NCBI RefSeq assembly: GCF_001699815.1
Contig: NZ_MCGB01000096.1
Location: 1 to 64,000 of the forward strand
Reading direction: 5' to 3'
Source of the DNA: Ralstonia pickettii
GTDB taxonomy: Bacteria; Pseudomonadota; Gammaproteobacteria; Burkholderiales; Burkholderiaceae
Length of the DNA: 64,000 bases
Shown here: in pieces, positions 43,470 through 51,573 of the stretch
Numbering within the stretch: the first letter of the stretch is position 1
Layout: every line of letters begins with the position of its first letter
Made by a program: the position numbers and the translations under genes
The notes under the pieces: model-generated
The model's input: the letters and a program-made list of their open reading frames with translations, nothing else
The model's database searches: none
Told to the model about the DNA's origin: nothing

Positions 43470-44456
43470 CTAACCCGCAGGTGGATGCAGCGTCTCGGCC
43501 CGAATGGCGAATTCCATCGCGTCTTCGAGCATCAACCGCGCGCGGTTGGCGACATCGCCGAGATAGCGGTGAAGTTGTTCATCGAGCGACGACCGCACCG
43601 CACAGCCATCGCTGAACCGCTCGAATGCATCGAGCTGACGGATCAGCCCGACAAGATGCCGTGGGCATTCGCAGGCAAGCGTCTGCGATGCGTTGGCGAA
43701 GATCTCCAGCTGACGGTCCGTGAACCTGCGCGCATTGCGCCGCAACGGCTCGAGCTTTCCGTACACGGCATCGACGCGCACAAGCTGCGCCAACTCCTGC
43801 AGAACCTGGTCGAGTTCGCCCTGCGCGTTGGGCTCTCGATACAGCCGCACGCCGGCCGCGCGCAGCATGTCGGTGGCACGCACCGTGCCAAAGCTGTAGA
43901 TCACGCCCACGGCACTGGCGCCGCAACGGCGTGCCGCAGCCAACACGGCTTCCGCCGTTTCCGGATGCAGGGAGGCAGCTTCCACGACCAACGCGTCGCT
44001 GCGCGGCGGTGGGTCGAGGAGTGCCTCGCCGTCAAGCGCGGGCAACTCGATGACGGGCTCGATACCCAGCGACGCAAGCGTGCTCTTTCTGCGCCGGACG
44101 CGCTCGGCCAGCAGCGCGCCGCAGACGGCCATCGAAATGGCCGCGGTGGATGGAGCCGGCGCGGGCGCCTCCACGGCCACGGAAGCTTCCAGCAACTGCT
44201 GGAGTTCGGTGCTGTCCGCATGCGCAATTGCACCAATTGCGTGCCCCTGATTGACAAGTGCACGCAGCAGCGCGAGGCGCCGGACATCATCGCTGGAATA
44301 CAACCGTTGGCCGGACTCCGATTTGGCCGGCGAAATCACGCCATAGCGCTGCTCCCACACACGCAGGGTGGATACAGGCATCTTGGCCATGCGGGCGGCG
44401 GTTCCGCTGCGGTACATCGGCGCCGCGTTGTCTTCGTGTGGCACGTGCGTCTCCAT
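43470..44456 (-). CDS. MerR-family, LitR/CarH-like light-response regulator
   Basis: A 328-residue protein with an N-terminal MerR helix-turn-helix (SGTAARMAKMPVSTLRVWEQRYGV, about 17-40, wing ESGQRLYSSDDVRRL), a helical middle region and a C-terminal cobalamin-domain-like fold (about 110-225), then about 100 extra helical residues with a CECPRHL segment. Homologues (LitR, CarH, PplR) repress photolyase, folE, cfa and DUF1365 genes until illuminated. The B12-ligand motif DxHxxG of CarH is not seen where expected, so chromophore binding is doubtful. First gene of the operon; ATG 44456 has a weak ribosome-binding site. Confidence 0.85.
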   Translation of the reverse strand: METHVPHEDNAAPMYRSGTAARMAKMPVSTLRVWEQRYGVISPAKSESGQRLYSSDDVRRLALLRALVNQGHAIGAIAHADSTELQQLLEASVAVEAPAPAPSTAAISMAVCGALLAERVRRRKSTLASLGIEPVIELPALDGEALLDPPPRSDALVVEAASLHPETAEAVLAAARRCGASAVGVIYSFGTVRATDMLRAAGVRLYREPNAQGELDQVLQELAQLVRVDAVYGKLEPLRRNARRFTDRQLEIFANASQTLACECPRHLVGLIRQLDAFERFSDGCAVRSSLDEQLHRYLGDVANRARLMLEDAMEFAIRAETLHPPAG

Positions 44457-44945
44457 GCAAGAGCTGCTTTGCTGCCATGAAACGCTGTGCCGCCGATATC
44501 GTCAATGAAATGAAGCGCAAAACGCGCTTTTTGACTACGCATGAGTCGGAATTGAGTCGCTATATTGAAACCCGGGCGAACTGCAGGCCCAGCACACCGA
44601 CGCGTTCCGGCTGCGCTCCCCGCATTGCAACGGCGGGAGCGCCCTCCAGGCGTTGTTCTCCGCGGCCCAGGGGAGTCGATTTTCTGGAACGCCTCGATGG
44701 TGTAACCGCTAGCAAACCTTTGCACTGCCAGCGGCGACGACATATCGGTGGTGAAGTACGAAGATCCCGTCCGGTGGGCGTTGTTGAATTGCGAGCTGTC
44801 CAGACTGGATTGAATCGCAATTCAGGCGCGCTGAGTTTGCCGCTATCATCGTGACCGCTCCGCCCTTGGTCTGCGGCCGCATCGACAATCTCAGGCCGCG
44901 CCGTTGCAATTCCATCCACTCCCATCCGAACTCGTTGCGAGCTGT
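44457..44945. other. Divergent spacer between merR and GntR genes
   Basis: 489 bp. Notable are an AAGCGC-AAAAC-GCGCTT hairpin at 44513-44529 and two direct 11-bp repeats at 44542-44563. From 44600 to 44900 I see no protein-like frame or strong promoter. Confidence 0.5.
44542..44563. promoter_or_regulatory. 11-bp direct repeats upstream of merR, candidate LitR/CarH site
   Basis: TGAGTCGGAAT and TGAGTCGCTAT follow each other with an 11-bp period, and a related TGACTACGCA lies 10 bp before them (44532). CarH-type MerR proteins bind direct repeats with 11-bp periodicity. Distance to the merR ATG is about 86 bp, suiting autoregulation. Confidence 0.4.
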
Positions 44946-45644
44946 ATGACTTCGCGCCCTTTCCCCTCGCCCCCTGAGGGCGCGGCCACCATGACCGCCT
45001 CTCGACGCGTGTATCTGAGCCTGCGCGAGCGGATTGTCGAGATGGAACTACTGCCCGGAACGCGCATCGTCGAGAAGGATCTCGCAGAAGAATTCGGTAC
45101 CAGCCGCACGCCTGTGCACGAGGCCGTCCAGCGGTTGGCAGAAGAAGGCTTGATCGACGTGCAGGCGCGCGTCGGGACATTCGTGTCGCGCATCCCGCTC
45201 AATACGCTGGAAGAAGCCATGCTCGTGCGCGGCGCGCTGGAAGTCGCCATCATCGAGAAGGCCGCAGAGCGCATGACGCCCGAAGGCATCCACAAACTCA
45301 ATGTTGTGCTAGAGCGGCAGGCGCAATGCGTGCGGGAGAGCAACCGGCGCGGTTTCTTCCGCACCGACGAAGCGTTTCACGCCACGCTGGCCGAGCTGTC
45401 GGGCTACCCCGGCGTCTGGCAGATCATCCTGGAAGTCAAAACGCAGATCGACCGCTACCGGCTGCTGACCCTCCCGCTGGAGGGCCGCATGACCGAGGTG
45501 CTGGCCGAGCACCGCGCCGTGATCGACGCCCTCGCGTCCAACAACCCGAAACGGGCCGTGCGCGCCATGCGCGAGCATCTGGACCACGTACTGCCGGTGC
45601 TGGAAATCACGCGCCGACTGCGGCCCGAATACTTCACGGTTTAA
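44946..45644 (+). CDS. GntR/FadR-family regulator (FCD domain)
   Basis: A 232-residue regulator: GntR winged helix-turn-helix (about 20-80; DLAEEFGTSRTPVHEAVQRL) and an all-helical FCD effector domain (about 95-225) whose metal-binding positions include the Asp of FFRTDEAFHATL and later His residues (LAEHRAVIDAL, MREHLDHVL). ATG 44946 is used; ATG 44991 (MTASRRVYLSLRER) is equally possible. Convergent with the MDR oxidoreductase gene. Such regulators respond to small organic acids; the target is unknown. Confidence 0.88.
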   Translation: MTSRPFPSPPEGAATMTASRRVYLSLRERIVEMELLPGTRIVEKDLAEEFGTSRTPVHEAVQRLAEEGLIDVQARVGTFVSRIPLNTLEEAMLVRGALEVAIIEKAAERMTPEGIHKLNVVLERQAQCVRESNRRGFFRTDEAFHATLAELSGYPGVWQIILEVKTQIDRYRLLTLPLEGRMTEVLAEHRAVIDALASNNPKRAVRAMREHLDHVLPVLEITRRLRPEYFTV

Positions 45645-45681
45645 GCGCGGCGCCCACGCCGGTGCATCGGCCGGCAGATAC

Positions 45682-45697
45682 GGGGCGGCGGCGCCCC
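45682..45697. terminator. Hairpin between convergent GntR and oxidoreductase genes
   Basis: GGGGCG-GCGG-CGCCCC, a 6-bp GC stem with a 4-nt loop, about 38 nt after the GntR stop and 31 nt after the opposing gene's stop. No U-run. Confidence 0.35.
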
Positions 45698-45728
45698 ACC
45701 CGATGGTGTTTCCCGCCGCCCAGGCAAC

Positions 45729-46736
45729 TCAAATCGACAGGCAGAGCTTGCCGAAATGCTTGCCCGCCGCCTGATGCGCAAACGCATCGGCAATGTCCTC
45801 CAGCGCAAACGTCTGATCGATCACCGGCTTGATGCCGGTTGCATCGATCGCGCGGACCATGTCGCGCTGGTGGCGCCGGCTGCCGACGATCAAGCCCTGC
45901 AGGGTCTGGTGGCGTCGCATCAGTTCGACGGTCGGCACCGGCCCGGCAATACCGGTGAGCACACCGATCAGGGCGATATGGCCGCCGGTGCGGCATGCCT
46001 GGATGGATTGACCCAGCGTGTCGGGCCCACCCACTTCGATCACGTTGTCGACGCCCCGGCCGTTCGTGTACTCGAGCACCTTGGCCGCCCAGTCGGTATC
46101 ACGCCGGTAGTTGATCGTGAAATCGGCGCCCAGTGCTTGCGCCCGCGCGAGTTTGTCGTCGGAGGACGAGGTTGCGATCACGGTTGCGCCCATGCTCTTG
46201 GCAAACTGCAGCGCAAAGATCGACACGCCGCCCGTCCCGAGCACCAGCACGGTGTCGCCCGCCTTCAGGCGCGCGTCGACCACCAGCGCCCGCCATGCGG
46301 TGAGCCCAGCCGTTGTCAGCGTCGCCGCCTCGGCGTGGCTGTAGCCGCGTGGCGCATGCGTGAACCAATGCGCCGGGCGAACGACGTATTCGCGCGCATA
46401 GCCGTCAACGCCGTCGCCGGGTACGGTCGCAAAATCGGAGAGTGTCGGGCCGCCATCCAGCCAAGTCGGGAAGAACGTCGAGACAACCGAATCCCCCACG
46501 GAAAACTCGTCCACGCCCTCGCCAATCGCCTCCACCACCCCGGCGCCGTCGGACATCGGGATACGGCCGTCGGCGCTCGGCATGCGGCCAGTCACAACGC
46601 CCAGGTCGTGAAAGTTCAGCGAGCTGGCATGCACGCGCACGCGGATTTCTCCGGCGCCCGGCTGGCCAGGGTCGGGCAGGTCGACGAGATGAAGTTTGTC
46701 GAGGCCAGCAGGCTGGCGCAGGGTAATGGCTTTCAT
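45729..46736 (-). CDS. Medium-chain dehydrogenase/reductase (quinone-oxidoreductase-like)
   Basis: A 335-residue MDR-superfamily oxidoreductase. The NAD(P) fold motif is LVLGTGGVSIFALQFAK (about 165-181). The position of the catalytic zinc-binding cysteine is occupied by Asn (SSLNFHDLGV), so it is a zinc-free, quinone-oxidoreductase-like member rather than an alcohol dehydrogenase despite overall similarity. ATG 46736 is preferred; a GTG two codons upstream is better spaced from AAGGA. It is divergent from an HxlR regulator that probably controls it in response to an electrophile or aldehyde. Confidence 0.9.
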   Translation of the reverse strand: MKAITLRQPAGLDKLHLVDLPDPGQPGAGEIRVRVHASSLNFHDLGVVTGRMPSADGRIPMSDGAGVVEAIGEGVDEFSVGDSVVSTFFPTWLDGGPTLSDFATVPGDGVDGYAREYVVRPAHWFTHAPRGYSHAEAATLTTAGLTAWRALVVDARLKAGDTVLVLGTGGVSIFALQFAKSMGATVIATSSSDDKLARAQALGADFTINYRRDTDWAAKVLEYTNGRGVDNVIEVGGPDTLGQSIQACRTGGHIALIGVLTGIAGPVPTVELMRRHQTLQGLIVGSRRHQRDMVRAIDATGIKPVIDQTFALEDIADAFAHQAAGKHFGKLCLSI

Positions 46737-46846
46737 GAGCACGACATCCTTAATGAGAAGGTTGCGAAAGGGCAGCGCTGCAAAACTTGCAGCGATACCG
46801 CATTGCAGGCATTGTCACGGCGTACCTCCGGTTTCGCAAAAACGTA

Positions 46847-46877
46847 CAATTTTTACAGGCACTATCAATTTTGTAGG
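46847..46877. promoter_or_regulatory. Direct repeat in the oxidoreductase/hxlR divergent spacer
   Basis: CAATTTTTACAGG (46847-46859) and CAATTTTGTAGG (46866-46877) repeat with 19-bp spacing in an AT-rich patch immediately before the hxlR ATG. A likely operator for the HxlR protein acting on both genes. Confidence 0.4.
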
Positions 46878-46886
46878 TATAAAACC

Positions 46887-47273
46887 ATGCGTCTGAAACG
46901 TCTGGACGGCAAGAGCGGTTGCGCCGTCGAAGTCACGCTTTCCGTGATCGGCGGCGTCTGGAAGCCCGTGATCCTGTTCCACCTGTTGCCCGGAAAGAAG
47001 CGCTTCATGGAACTGACGCGCCTGATTCCGAATGCCACGCAGCGCATGCTGACGCTGCAATTGCGCGAACTCGAGGCGGACGGCGTCATCGCGCGGCACG
47101 TGTATCCTCAGGTGCCGCCCAAGGTCGAATATGCGCTCACTCCGCTTGGCGAGTCGCTCGCACCGGTGCTGATCAGCCTGCGCGAATGGGGTGAGTCGTA
47201 TCGCACGAGCGAGATGTCCCGCGAGCCGGCCGAAGCACCGGAATGCGCGCGCGGCGAGGCAATGGCGACTTGA
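46887..47273 (+). CDS. HxlR-family transcriptional regulator
   Basis: A 128-residue winged-helix regulator. The start MRLKRLDGKSGCAVEVTLSV contains the single conserved Cys (about 12) used for redox or aldehyde sensing in the family; it continues with IGGVWKPVILFHLLPGKKRFMEL, RMLTLQLRELEADGVIARHVY and YALTPLGESL. It is divergent from the MDR oxidoreductase, 150 bp away. Probably activates or represses that gene on electrophile stress. Confidence 0.9.
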   Translation: MRLKRLDGKSGCAVEVTLSVIGGVWKPVILFHLLPGKKRFMELTRLIPNATQRMLTLQLRELEADGVIARHVYPQVPPKVEYALTPLGESLAPVLISLREWGESYRTSEMSREPAEAPECARGEAMAT

Positions 47274-47303
47274 AGTCACACAAAGGCTTCCAAAAAGGAG
47301 CCC

Positions 47304-47543
47304 GACGCCCTCGCCCGTCGTCGATCCGAACCGTGCCGTGGCGGTGGCCATGGCGTATGGCCCGCAAGCGGGGCTGGAGATCGTCGATACGCTGCCGGCC
47401 GAACCGGCACTGCGCAGCTACCACTTGTTGCCCAGCGTGCGCGCCGATTTTCTTGCGCGCCTCAACCGCTTGGAGTCGGCTCGCGTGGAATACGAGCGCC
47501 CTGCTCCTCGAGCGCGCAGCCGGGTGCACTGCTCGCGGGTGAC
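47304..47543 (+). pseudogene. Remnant of an ECF42-type RNA polymerase sigma factor
   Basis: From about 47313 one frame reads TPSPVVDPNRAVAVAMAYGP and then LPAEPALRSYHLLPSVRADF, the C-terminal extension typical of ECF42 (DUF6596) sigma factors. The end of the same domain (ALLLERAAGCTARG, stop at 47541-47543) continues in a different frame, so there is a frameshift around 47495. The sigma2 and sigma4 DNA-binding regions are missing. Broken and non-functional. Confidence 0.75.
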
Positions 47544-47897
47544 GCTGTCGATCATCAGATCATCACTTCGACCTGCACGTCGATCGTGATGCTTTGGAAG
47601 CAACGCTCCAGCAAATTGCGCGCTCGAAAGCATCCGGAATTCGTCTTTCGATATGACATCGCGCGATTGCGGATTGGCAACACCGCGCCAACGCCGAAGA
47701 CTGAATTCAATTCTCTTTACAGCTCAGAGACTTAGCGTGAAACGCGAGCATTGAAATATAGATGCTCCGATTTCTACGTATGCCGCTGCGCATGGTGCGA
47801 CGCAGAATGATTTGCAAGCGCAGGACATGGCTCAAGGCCGGCCGCGCTCATGCATTCACATCGTTCCGTCGATCGCGCAAGCGCAGAGGTACTCACA
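47544..47897. other. Intergenic region upstream of the sulfur cluster
   Basis: 354 bp. A short plus-strand frame (47560-47656; DLHVDRDALEATLQQIAR) weakly resembles the STN domain at the N-terminus of TonB-linked receptors, without a start codon. The AT-rich part 47700-47775 may hold the promoter of the FMN reductase gene, but I found no clear -24/-12 or -35/-10 pair. Confidence 0.4.
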
Positions 47898-48479
47898 ATG
47901 AGTCGCAAGTTCAAGGTCGTGGCCGTCTCGGGCAGCGTGCAGCGCCCCTCGCGGACCCTCGTATTGGTCGAGCAACTGCTGGCCGCCCTCGCCGAGGTTC
48001 TTCCCATCGATGTTCACCTGATCACACTCGAGGACCTGGCCCCGGCCATCGGCGGCGCATCGTATCGAGACCGGCTGCCGAGCCGGGTGCAGGCTGAACT
48101 TGCCGCCATTGAATCGGCGGATGTGCTCGTCGTCGCGAGCCCCGTGTATCGCGGGTCATACACCGGTCTGTTCAAGCATCTTTTTGATCTGGTCCACCAC
48201 GAAGCGCTCATCGACGTGCCTGTGCTGCTGGCCGCCACGGGCGGCAGCGACCGTCACGCGCTGGTGATTGACCATCAGCTGCGGCCGCTTTTCAGCTTCT
48301 TCCAGGCGCGCACATTGCCGCTGGGCGTGTATGCATCCGAGCAGGATTTCAGCGGCTATGAAATCAGCAGTCAGGCACTGCGTGACCGGATCGCCCTGGC
48401 CGTCGCACGTGCGTTACCGCTGCTCGGCACAGCGTCGGCCGAAGACCTTCGCGCCGCCCCTGTGGCGCAAGCCGCCTGA
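47898..48479 (+). CDS. NADPH-dependent FMN reductase (SsuE/MsuE type)
   Basis: A 193-residue flavodoxin-fold reductase supplying FMNH2 to two-component monooxygenases. Seen: VAVSGSVQRPSRTLVLVEQL (flavin-phosphate loop, residues 8-27), ASPVYRGSYTGLFKHLFDL (the SsuE/MsuE signature) and ATGGSDRHALVIDHQLRPLF. ATG 47898 follows AGAGGT. It lies directly before sfnG and is the natural reductase partner for SfnG and for the two acyl-CoA-dehydrogenase-like monooxygenases further on. Confidence 0.92.
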   Translation: MSRKFKVVAVSGSVQRPSRTLVLVEQLLAALAEVLPIDVHLITLEDLAPAIGGASYRDRLPSRVQAELAAIESADVLVVASPVYRGSYTGLFKHLFDLVHHEALIDVPVLLAATGGSDRHALVIDHQLRPLFSFFQARTLPLGVYASEQDFSGYEISSQALRDRIALAVARALPLLGTASAEDLRAAPVAQAA

Positions 48480-48529
48480 AGCGCCCGCTTCGTTCGTTCC
48501 CATCCCGCACAGGACAAAGGACCATCGCG

Positions 48530-49666
48530 ATGAGCCAATCTTCTTCCAGCGCCAATATCAAGTTTGCCTACTGGGTGCCGAACGTCAGCGGCGGCCTGGT
48601 CGTCAGCACCATCCCGCAGCGCACCGACTGGAGCCTCGAATACAACCAGAAGCTGGCGCAGACGGCTGAGAAGGCCGGCTTTGACTACGCGCTCAGCCAG
48701 ATCCGTTTTACCGCCGGCTACGGCGCCGAGCACCAGCATGAATCGGTATCGTTCAGCCAGGCGATCCTGCACGCCACCACCAAGCTGAAAGTGCTCGCAG
48801 CCATCCTGCCCGGCCCCTGGCATCCGGCGGTGGTGGCCAAACAGCTGGCAACCATCGACCACATCTCCAACGGCCGGATCGCCATCAACGTCGTCAGCGG
48901 CTGGTTCAAGGGCGAGTTCCAGGCACTGGGGGAACCTTGGCTTGAGCACGACGAGCGCTATCGCCGCTCCAACGAATTCATCCGCGTGCTCAAAGGCATC
49001 TGGACGCAGGACAAGTTCACGTTCAAGGGCGACTTCTACCGCATCAACGACTACACGCTGAGCCCCAAGCCGCTGCAGAAGCCGCACCCGGAGATCTTCC
49101 AGGGCGGCAGCTCGCGTGCCGCACGCGACAACGCGGCCAGCGTGTCGGACTGGTACTTCACCAACGGCAACACGCCCGAAGGGATCAAGGCGCAGATCGA
49201 CGATATCCAGGCGAAGGCCCGCGAAAACGGCCACACGGTCCGCATCGGCGTGAACGCCTTCATCATCGCGCGCGATACCGAAGAGGAAGCCAAGGCGGTG
49301 TTGGACGACATCATCAAGCATGCGCACGTGGAAGCCGTGCACGCCTTTGGCGATGCGGTGAAGCAAGCCGGCAAGGCGTCGCCCGAGGGCGAAGGCAACT
49401 GGGCGAAATCCACATTTGAAGATCTCGTGCAATACAACGACGGTTTCCGGACCAACCTGATCGGCACGCCGCAGCAGATTGCGGAGCGCATCGTGCATCT
49501 GAAGTCGATCGGCGTGGACCTGGTTCTGGCGGGCTTCCTGCATTTCATCGAGGAAGTCGAATACTTCGGTCGCAAGGTGCTGCCGCTGGTGCGCGAGCTG
49601 GAAGCGCAACGCGCAGCGGCCAACGCCGACACGCGCGAGGCCGAGGCCGCTACATCCGTCGCCTGA
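48530..49666 (+). CDS. sfnG: FMNH2-dependent dimethylsulfone monooxygenase
   Basis: A 378-residue bacterial-luciferase-like monooxygenase. The sequence FAYWVPNVSGGLVVSTIPQR near the start and GFDYALSQIRFTAGYGAEHQ are characteristic of SfnG, which converts dimethylsulfone to methanesulfinate with FMNH2 and O2. The TIM-barrel flavin motifs (NVVSGWFKGEF, EIFQGGSS) are intact. It is placed 50 bp after its likely reductase gene. The sulfinate or derived sulfonate would then be oxidised to sulfite for cysteine synthesis. Confidence 0.93.
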   Translation: MSQSSSSANIKFAYWVPNVSGGLVVSTIPQRTDWSLEYNQKLAQTAEKAGFDYALSQIRFTAGYGAEHQHESVSFSQAILHATTKLKVLAAILPGPWHPAVVAKQLATIDHISNGRIAINVVSGWFKGEFQALGEPWLEHDERYRRSNEFIRVLKGIWTQDKFTFKGDFYRINDYTLSPKPLQKPHPEIFQGGSSRAARDNAASVSDWYFTNGNTPEGIKAQIDDIQAKARENGHTVRIGVNAFIIARDTEEEAKAVLDDIIKHAHVEAVHAFGDAVKQAGKASPEGEGNWAKSTFEDLVQYNDGFRTNLIGTPQQIAERIVHLKSIGVDLVLAGFLHFIEEVEYFGRKVLPLVRELEAQRAAANADTREAEAATSVA

Positions 49667-49696
49667 CCGCCTGATCTGATACCCGCGTTTCCCATA

Positions 49697-49722
49697 CGCG
49701 CCCGCTCAATCGAACGGGCGCG
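49697..49722 (+). terminator. Hairpin after sfnG
   Basis: CGCGCCCG-CTCAATCGAA-CGGGCGCG, 8-bp stem, 10-nt loop, 31 nt after the sfnG stop and 38 nt before the transporter operon. The downstream run is GGGG, not U, so it may attenuate rather than fully terminate. Confidence 0.5.
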
Positions 49723-49759
49723 GGGGAGTTCTGTTGCCTGTTGCTTTGCGAAGACCGCC

Positions 49760-50674
49760 ATGTCTCACACGTCCGCTGAACTTGCTGCCCCGCCGCCACC
49801 ACTTGCACGCTACGCCGACTCGCGCAGCGCCGATGCACCAACGCTTGCGCGCAGCGTTGGCGCCGAGGCCGTAGAAGCTGCGGCACCCGTGCTGTGGTTG
49901 ACCGACATCGACCTGTCGTTCGGCGGCATTCAGGCGCTCAGCGGCATCGACCTCACGGTGGCGCCGGGGGAGATCCGCGCCATCATCGGCCCCAACGGCG
50001 CAGGTAAAAGCTCGCTGGTCAACATCATCAGCGGCCTGTACCGGCCGGACCGCGGCAGCATCTGGCTCAATGGGCGCGCCATGCGCAAGGTGTCGCCGGC
50101 GCGATTGGCCGGTCTTGGCATTGCACGCACATTCCAGAACCTGGCGTTGTTCAAGGGCCTGAGCGTGCGCGACAACATTGCGCTCGGCCGCGTACAGCAC
50201 ACCCGTTCTGTCTTCGTCGAGCAGTTGATCGGGCTGGGCCGCGCGCGACGCGAGCTGGTCGATGCGCGCGACCGTGCGGAACAGGTGATCCACTTTGTCG
50301 GCCTGGACGACGTGCAGGACCAACTCGCGGGCACACTTTCCTATGGGCTGCAAAAGCGCGTTGAACTGGCGCGTGCGCTGGTCGCGCGGCCACGCCTATT
50401 GCTGCTCGATGAGCCGCTCGCCGGCATGACGGTGACGGAGAAGGTTCAGATGGCCGAACTAATCCGCGCCGCGCGCGACCAGTGGGGCACCACCATCGTG
50501 CTGATCGAACACGACATCGGCATCGTGCTGGGCCTGTCAGATCGCGTGGCGGTCCTCGACTACGGCCGCAAGATCGCCGACGGCACGCCGCACGATGTAC
50601 GCGACGATCCGGCCGTCATCGATGCTTACCTCGGCGTCGCACACGACGCGGCAAGCGTGGCGGAGACGCAATGA
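49760..50674 (+). CDS. ABC transporter ATPase, LivG type
   Basis: A 304-residue ATP-binding subunit of a branched-chain-amino-acid-type (HAAT) importer. A 45-residue N-terminal leader precedes the ATPase: Walker A GPNGAGKSS (about 76-84), Q-loop RTFQNLALF, signature LSYGLQKR (a variant of LSGGQ), Walker B RLLLLDEPLAGM, H-loop IEHDI. Its stop overlaps the start of the permease gene (ATGATG/TGA). Given the flanking sulfone-oxidising genes it probably imports an organosulfur compound rather than amino acids. Confidence 0.92.
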   Translation: MSHTSAELAAPPPPLARYADSRSADAPTLARSVGAEAVEAAAPVLWLTDIDLSFGGIQALSGIDLTVAPGEIRAIIGPNGAGKSSLVNIISGLYRPDRGSIWLNGRAMRKVSPARLAGLGIARTFQNLALFKGLSVRDNIALGRVQHTRSVFVEQLIGLGRARRELVDARDRAEQVIHFVGLDDVQDQLAGTLSYGLQKRVELARALVARPRLLLLDEPLAGMTVTEKVQMAELIRAARDQWGTTIVLIEHDIGIVLGLSDRVAVLDYGRKIADGTPHDVRDDPAVIDAYLGVAHDAASVAETQ

Positions 50675-51570
50675 TGGGCGACTTCGACGTGGCGTTCTTT
50701 GCCGAGGTGCTGGTGGGCGGCCTGCTGTCCGGCGTGATGTATTCGCTGGTGGCGATTGGTTTTGTGCTGATCTACAAGACTTCTGGCGTGCTCAATTTCG
50801 CGCAGGGCGCGCAGTTGCTGTTTGCCGCGCTCACGTTTGTCAGTCTGCTTGAGCGCGGTGTGCCGTTCCCGCTCGCATTGCTGCTCACGTTCATGTTGAT
50901 GGTGCTGCTCGGGCTCGGGATCGAGCGCGTGGTGCTGCGGCCGCTGGTCAACCAGCCGCCCATCACGCTGTTCATGGCGACGCTCGGCCTGTCGTACGTG
51001 ATTGAGGGCGTGGCGCAACTGGTGTGGGGCACGCAGGTGCACGAGCTGAACCTGGGCATCTCCGATGCGCCGCTACAGATCGGCGGCATCCTCGTCTCCA
51101 GCTTTGATCTGTTTGCCGCCGCCACCGCGGCCGTCATGGTGACGGCGCTGTCGATCTTCTTCCGCTACACGCGCGTTGGTCTGGCGTTTCGCGCCGTGGC
51201 GGACGACACGTACGCAGCGATTGCCGTGGGCTTACGGCTACCGCGGATCTGGGCGACGGTCTGGGCCGCGGCCGGCGTCATCGCCCTTGTGGCGGGGCTG
51301 CTCTGGGGCGCACGCCTGGGCGTGCAGTTCTCGCTGTCACTGGTGGTGCTCAAGGCACTACCAGTACTGGTGCTGGGCGGCTTCGATTCGATCCTGGGCG
51401 CGGTGGTCGGTGGCTTGATCATCGGCGCGCTGGAGAAGCTGGCGGAGGTGTACCTGGGGCCATTCGTCGGTGGCGGCATCGAGAGCTGGATCGCCTATGT
51501 GGCCGCGCTGGCCTTCCTGCTGGTCAAACCGGGCGGGCTGTTCGGCCTGCGCCCTGTCGAGAGAGCCTGA
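50671..51570 (+). CDS. ABC transporter permease, LivH type
   Basis: A 299-residue inner-membrane permease with about eight helices. The family opening GLLSGVMYSLVAIGFVLIYKTSGVLNFAQG and the cytoplasmic coupling segment FRAVADDTYAAIAVGL with later LGGFDSILGAVVGG are clear. ATG 50671 overlaps the stop of the ATPase gene by 4 bp. Works with the LivM-type permease encoded 3 bp downstream to form the channel. Confidence 0.93.
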   Translation: MMGDFDVAFFAEVLVGGLLSGVMYSLVAIGFVLIYKTSGVLNFAQGAQLLFAALTFVSLLERGVPFPLALLLTFMLMVLLGLGIERVVLRPLVNQPPITLFMATLGLSYVIEGVAQLVWGTQVHELNLGISDAPLQIGGILVSSFDLFAAATAAVMVTALSIFFRYTRVGLAFRAVADDTYAAIAVGLRLPRIWATVWAAAGVIALVAGLLWGARLGVQFSLSLVVLKALPVLVLGGFDSILGAVVGGLIIGALEKLAEVYLGPFVGGGIESWIAYVAALAFLLVKPGGLFGLRPVERA

Positions 51571-51573
51571 GCC

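Noticed and set aside
44513-44529. AAGCGC-AAAAC-GCGCTT hairpin followed by TTTTT, resembling an intrinsic terminator on the plus strand
   Set aside because: No plus-strand gene lies upstream to terminate; both neighbouring genes read away from it. It may be part of the control region instead.
47560-47656. STN-like fragment suggesting a TonB-receptor or FecR remnant
   Set aside because: Only about 30 residues with weak resemblance and no start; too little to call a pseudogene.
47671-47690. Possible sigma-54 -24/-12 promoter (TTGGCAACACCGCGCC) before the sulfur cluster
   Set aside because: The GG-to-GC spacing is 7 or 9 bases instead of 10 and the TTGC of the -12 element is missing.
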